A DNA stretch of 8,721 nt from CAZHAC01 sp964383855. GTDB lineage: Bacteria; Chloroflexota; Dormibacteria; Dormibacterales; Dormibacteraceae. The notes beneath the pieces were generated by a model. It was not told the origin of the DNA, searched no databases, and saw nothing but the letters and a program-made list of their open reading frames with translations. The stretch lies in the NCBI GenBank assembly GCA_964383855.1, contig CAYLIP010000085.1:1-8721 (forward strand), written 5' to 3'. The translations under genes and the position numbers were made by a program. Of this stretch, positions 5,866 to 8,721 are shown one piece after another (the first letter of the stretch is position 1; each line of letters begins with the position of its first letter).

Positions 5866-7424
5866 GCGCCTTTCGCCGGCCTTTCGAGCAGCTGCTGACG
5901 CCGGTGTCATTCCTCGAGCGGGCGGGCACGGTGCATGCCGCCCGGCCCGCGGTGCAGGACGGCGAGCGATCGTTCACGTACTCGGAGTGGCGCGACCGTT
6001 CGCGCCGCCTGGCGTCCTCTCTGCGGGCCGCCGGCCTGGGCAAGGACGACCGCGTGGCCTTCCTGGCGCTCAACTCGGAGCCGCTGCTCCTGGCGCACTT
6101 CGCGGTTCCCCAGGCGGGGGGCGTGCTGGTCGCCGTCAACACCCGGCTCAATGCCCAGGAGGTCGGCTACATACTCGAGCACTCGGAGGCGCGGTGGGTC
6201 TTCTTCTCTCCCGAGCTGGCACCGCTCCTCGAGCAGGCGCCGGCCGCCGCCCGCCGGATCGAGCTGGGCGCCGAGTTCGAGGCCTTCCTCGACGGCGGCT
6301 CGCCGGAGCCGGTCGAGTCATGGCTCGAGGCCGAGGCGGACATGATCGCGATCGACTACACCTCGGGGACCACGGGCCGGCCCAAGGGCGTCGTCTATCA
6401 CCACCGGGGCGCCTACCTGAACGGGATCGGGATGGTGATCGAGGACCGGCTGCGCAGCGACACCTCCTATCTCTGGACACTGCCCATGTTTCACTGCAAC
6501 GGCTGGTCGCACACCTGGGCGCTGGCCGCGGCGGGCAGCCGCTCGGTGTGCATCCCCCGCATCGATCCCTCCGAGGTCTGGCGCCTGCTCGAGCAGGAGG
6601 GGATCACCCACCTGAACGCGGCGCCCACGGTGCTGATCATGCTCGCCAACGACCCTGCCGCTCACCGTCTCGGGAGGCGGGTGCGGGTCGCCACCGGCGG
6701 CGCGCCGCCCAGCCCGACCCTGATCGCTCAGATGGAGAGCCTCAACATCGAGATGCAGCACCTCTACGGGCTGACCGAGTCCTACGGGCCGTTCACGCTC
6801 AACATCCTCAAGCCAGGCGTCACCGAGCTGAACCTGGAGGAGAAGGCGCGGTTCATGGCCCGGCAGGGGGTTGCCCATCTGACCGCCGGCCATCAGCGCG
6901 TGGTCGACGAGCAGATGGCAGACGTGCCCGCCGATGGCGAGGCCCTGGGCGAGATCGTGCTCCGCGGCAACGCCGTCATGAAGGGCTACTTCCGGCAGCC
7001 GGAGGCGACCGAGGAGAGCTTCGGGGGCGGCTGGTTCCACACCGGCGACGTCGCGGTCATGCACCCGGACGGTTACCTCGAGATCCGCGACCGGAAGAAG
7101 GACATCATCATCTCGGGCGGCGAGAACATCTCGACCATCGAGGTCGAGCAGGCGGTGATGTCGCACCCGGCGGTGATGGAGGCCGCGGTGATCCCGATCC
7201 CCGACGAGAGGTGGGGCGAGGTGCCCAAGGCCTTCGTGACCCTGAAGCCCGGACAGGCGGCCAGCGCCGAGGACGTGATCGCCCATGTCCGCGCCCGGAT
7301 CGCGCACTACAAGGCGCCCCGGCAGGTCGAGTTCGGTGAGCTGCCCAAGACCTCGACCGGCAAGATCCAGAAGTACGTGCTCCGGGACCGCGAGTGGGCG
7401 GGACGGGATAGGAGGGTGAACTGA
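5862..7424 (+). CDS. Acyl-CoA synthetase, AMP-dependent (tandem copy 1)
   Basis: A complete 520-residue member of the ANL superfamily, of the AlkK / short- and medium-chain acyl-CoA synthetase type. Core motifs are intact: A3 YTSGTTGRPKG (166-176), the family-typical LPMFHCNGW (207-215), A5 YGLTES (302-307), A7 GWFHTGD (390-396), A8 RDRKKDIIISGGENIS (409-424) and A10 PKTSTGKIQK (495-504) with catalytic K501. It should turn a fatty or small organic acid plus ATP and CoA into the acyl-CoA, feeding degradation. No signal peptide or membrane segment is visible. It starts in an ATGA overlap with the PaaK-like gene and ends in a TGATG overlap with the next paralogue, so it sits mid-operon. Compared with copy 2, the residue pair after NGW is SH instead of CF, in the region lining the acyl pocket. 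Substrate cannot be assigned. Confidence 0.9.
   Translation: MSAFRRPFEQLLTPVSFLERAGTVHAARPAVQDGERSFTYSEWRDRSRRLASSLRAAGLGKDDRVAFLALNSEPLLLAHFAVPQAGGVLVAVNTRLNAQEVGYILEHSEARWVFFSPELAPLLEQAPAAARRIELGAEFEAFLDGGSPEPVESWLEAEADMIAIDYTSGTTGRPKGVVYHHRGAYLNGIGMVIEDRLRSDTSYLWTLPMFHCNGWSHTWALAAAGSRSVCIPRIDPSEVWRLLEQEGITHLNAAPTVLIMLANDPAAHRLGRRVRVATGGAPPSPTLIAQMESLNIEMQHLYGLTESYGPFTLNILKPGVTELNLEEKARFMARQGVAHLTAGHQRVVDEQMADVPADGEALGEIVLRGNAVMKGYFRQPEATEESFGGGWFHTGDVAVMHPDGYLEIRDRKKDIIISGGENISTIEVEQAVMSHPAVMEAAVIPIPDERWGEVPKAFVTLKPGQAASAEDVIAHVRARIAHYKAPRQVEFGELPKTSTGKIQKYVLRDREWAGRDRRVN
7410..7415 (+). promoter_or_regulatory. Strong Shine-Dalgarno for synthetase copy 2
   Basis: AGGAGG ends eight bases before the ATG at 7424 and continues as GTGA, close to the full anti-SD complement. 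It lies within the last codons of the preceding gene and is the clearest ribosome site in the window. The other coupled starts have weak or closely spaced sites, so this gene may be translated more strongly and independently. Confidence 0.75.
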
Positions 7425-8721
7425 TGGCGATCCGCGAGCGTCCGGCAACCGGGACCCAGCGGCTGGTCTACCGCGAGGAGCTGACGCCCAACTCCTTCAT
7501 CGAGCGTTCGGGAACCGTCTACCCGGAGCGGGTGGCGGTCGTCGACGGTGGCCGGGAGTGGACCTACGCCCAGTGGCGGGGACGCGCCCGCCGGATGGCG
7601 CATGCGCTGCGAGCGGCCGGGCTCCAGAAGGACGACCGGGTGGCCTTCCTCGCCTTCAACTCGGAGCCGCTGCTGCTCGGCCACTTCGGTGTGCCGCTGG
7701 CGGGCGGCGTCATCGTCGCCATCAACACCCGGCTGGGCGCCGACGAGGTCGCCTACATCCTCGACCACTCAGGCTCGAAGATCGTGTTCTTCGCGCCCGA
7801 GCTCGAACCGCTGCTGGCGGAGGCGCCGGACGGCATCCGGCGGATCAACGTGGCGCGTGACCTCGAGGGCTTCCTGGCGACCGGGTCCGACGAGCCGGTG
7901 GAGTCGTGGCTCGAGGACGAGTACGACACCATCGCGATCGATTACACGTCGGGCACCACCGGACGGCCCAAGGGCGTCATGTACCACCATCGCGGCGCCT
8001 ACCTGAACGCGCTCGCCATGCTGATCGACCACCGCCTCGATCCCGACGCCACCTACCTCTGGACGCTGCCCATGTTCCACTGCAACGGCTGGTGCTTCAC
8101 GTGGGCCACGATCGCGGCCGGGGCGCGCAACTGGTGCATCCCGAAGATCGACCCGGCCGAGGTCTGGCAGCTCTTCGGGCAGGAGGGGCGCTGGCACTTC
8201 TGCGGCGCTCCGACGGTGCTGACCATGCTCGCCAACGCGCCCCAGGCGCGCCCGCTCGAGCGGCCGGTCCGCCTCTTCACCGCCGGCGCCCCGCCGTCAC
8301 CCACGATCATCGCCAACATGCAGGAGCTCAACTTCGAGCTCGAGCACGTCTACGGCCTGACCGAGACCTACGGCCCCTTCACCATCAACCTGAGCCCGCC
8401 CGGCGCCGAAGCCAGCCTGCGCGCCCGCCAGGGCCATCCCAACGTCTGCGCCGGCGAGGTCGGGGTCTTCGACGAGGAGATGAACCCGGTCCCGGCCGAC
8501 GGCCAGACGATGGGCGAGGTCTGCATGCGCGGCAACGTCGTCATGAAGGGCTACTTCGCCAACCCGGAGGCGACCGAGACCGCATTCCACGGCGGCTGGT
8601 TCCACTCCGGCGACGTGGGCGTGCTTCACCCCGACGGCTCGATCGAGCTTCGGGACCGCAAGAAGGACATCATCATCTCGGGCGGCGAGAACATCTCCAC
8701 GATCGAGGTCGAGCAGGCCGT
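7424..8721 (+). CDS. Acyl-CoA synthetase, AMP-dependent (tandem copy 2, 3' end missing)
   Basis: The frame is open from the ATG at 7424 to the window end, giving 432 complete codons of an expected 520 or so. It is a paralogue of the preceding gene, collinear over nearly its whole length: TPNSFIERSGTVYPER (21-36), P-loop TSGTTGRPKG (175-184), LPMFHCNGWCFTWA (215-228), A5 YGLTET (310-315), A7 GWFHSGD (391-397) and A8 RDRKKDIIISGGENIS (410-425). The catalytic A10 lysine lies past the window edge. NGWCFTW is the common form in AlkK/plant acyl-activating-type synthetases, so this copy is the more canonical there. Between the A5 motif and ARQG it is seven residues shorter than copy 1. A perfect Shine-Dalgarno precedes it and its start overlaps the copy 1 stop by one base. 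It activates a fatty or small organic acid; the substrate is unknown. Confidence 0.9.
   Translation, partial: MAIRERPATGTQRLVYREELTPNSFIERSGTVYPERVAVVDGGREWTYAQWRGRARRMAHALRAAGLQKDDRVAFLAFNSEPLLLGHFGVPLAGGVIVAINTRLGADEVAYILDHSGSKIVFFAPELEPLLAEAPDGIRRINVARDLEGFLATGSDEPVESWLEDEYDTIAIDYTSGTTGRPKGVMYHHRGAYLNALAMLIDHRLDPDATYLWTLPMFHCNGWCFTWATIAAGARNWCIPKIDPAEVWQLFGQEGRWHFCGAPTVLTMLANAPQARPLERPVRLFTAGAPPSPTIIANMQELNFELEHVYGLTETYGPFTINLSPPGAEASLRARQGHPNVCAGEVGVFDEEMNPVPADGQTMGEVCMRGNVVMKGYFANPEATETAFHGGWFHSGDVGVLHPDGSIELRDRKKDIIISGGENISTIEVEQA

Noticed and set aside
4333..5910. 525-residue open frame on the minus strand opposite the PaaK-like gene
   Set aside because: It is antisense to a gene with clear family motifs, has no recognisable domain and is rich in Arg/Gly/Ala, as expected of shadow frames in high-GC DNA.
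5855..7339. 494-residue plus-strand open frame overlapping synthetase copy 1
   Set aside because: Out-of-frame shadow with extreme Arg/Gly/Pro content; the adjacent frame carries every ANL motif.
7095..8697. Matching 38-base runs considered as a mobile or recombination repeat
   Set aside because: They encode the same conserved A8 motif in two paralogues, so shared descent and protein constraint explain them; no terminal repeats or target duplications are seen.

Overview
High-GC bacterial DNA (roughly 70% G+C, strong G/C preference at third codon positions) packed almost entirely with protein-coding genes. The gene content (a MoxR ATPase, a CoxE-type VWA protein, an XdhC/CoxI protein and a MocA-type nucleotidyltransferase) is that of the maturation machinery for a molybdenum hydroxylase of the xanthine dehydrogenase / aerobic CO dehydrogenase family. 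Base composition and style fit an actinobacterium or a GC-rich Chloroflexota/Dormibacterota-type soil bacterium, but the lineage cannot be settled from the sequence alone. No RNA gene, CRISPR array, insertion sequence or origin was seen, and no gene-free stretch exceeds 75 bases.

Layout. (1) Bases 1-2768, plus strand: the 3' part of a coxD-like MoxR AAA+ ATPase, a coxE-like VWA gene and an XdhC/CoxI-family gene, each overlapping the next (23 bp and 1 bp), so almost certainly one translationally coupled operon. (2) 2814-3659, minus strand: an apurinic endonuclease IV (nfo) convergent with the XdhC gene; a short GC-rich hairpin lies in the 45-bp gap. (3) 3732-4652, plus: a MocA-like molybdenum-cofactor cytidylyltransferase with an unusual N-terminal extension of about 105 residues, divergent from nfo across 72 bp. 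(4) 4609-8721, plus: three adenylate-forming enzymes in a row, one PaaK-like acyl/aryl-CoA ligase and two tandem paralogous medium/short-chain-type acyl-CoA synthetases, the last cut off by the window end. These are linked by a 44-bp overlap, an ATGA overlap and a TGATG overlap.

How they work together. CoxD/CoxE-type proteins are known to remodel or mature the active site of CO-dehydrogenase-type enzymes, XdhC proteins bind and protect the cofactor and aid its sulfuration or insertion, and MocA makes the cytosine dinucleotide form (MCD) used by this enzyme family. The catalytic L/M/S subunits are not in the window and would be expected nearby, probably upstream. The ligase cluster is transcriptionally continuous with mocA. 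This raises the possibility, an inference only, that the hydroxylase acts in an acyl-CoA or aryl-CoA pathway rather than on CO. No wholly new system is evident; the most unusual points are the MocA N-terminal domain, the altered DNA-contact loop of the endonuclease IV, and the diverged tandem synthetases.
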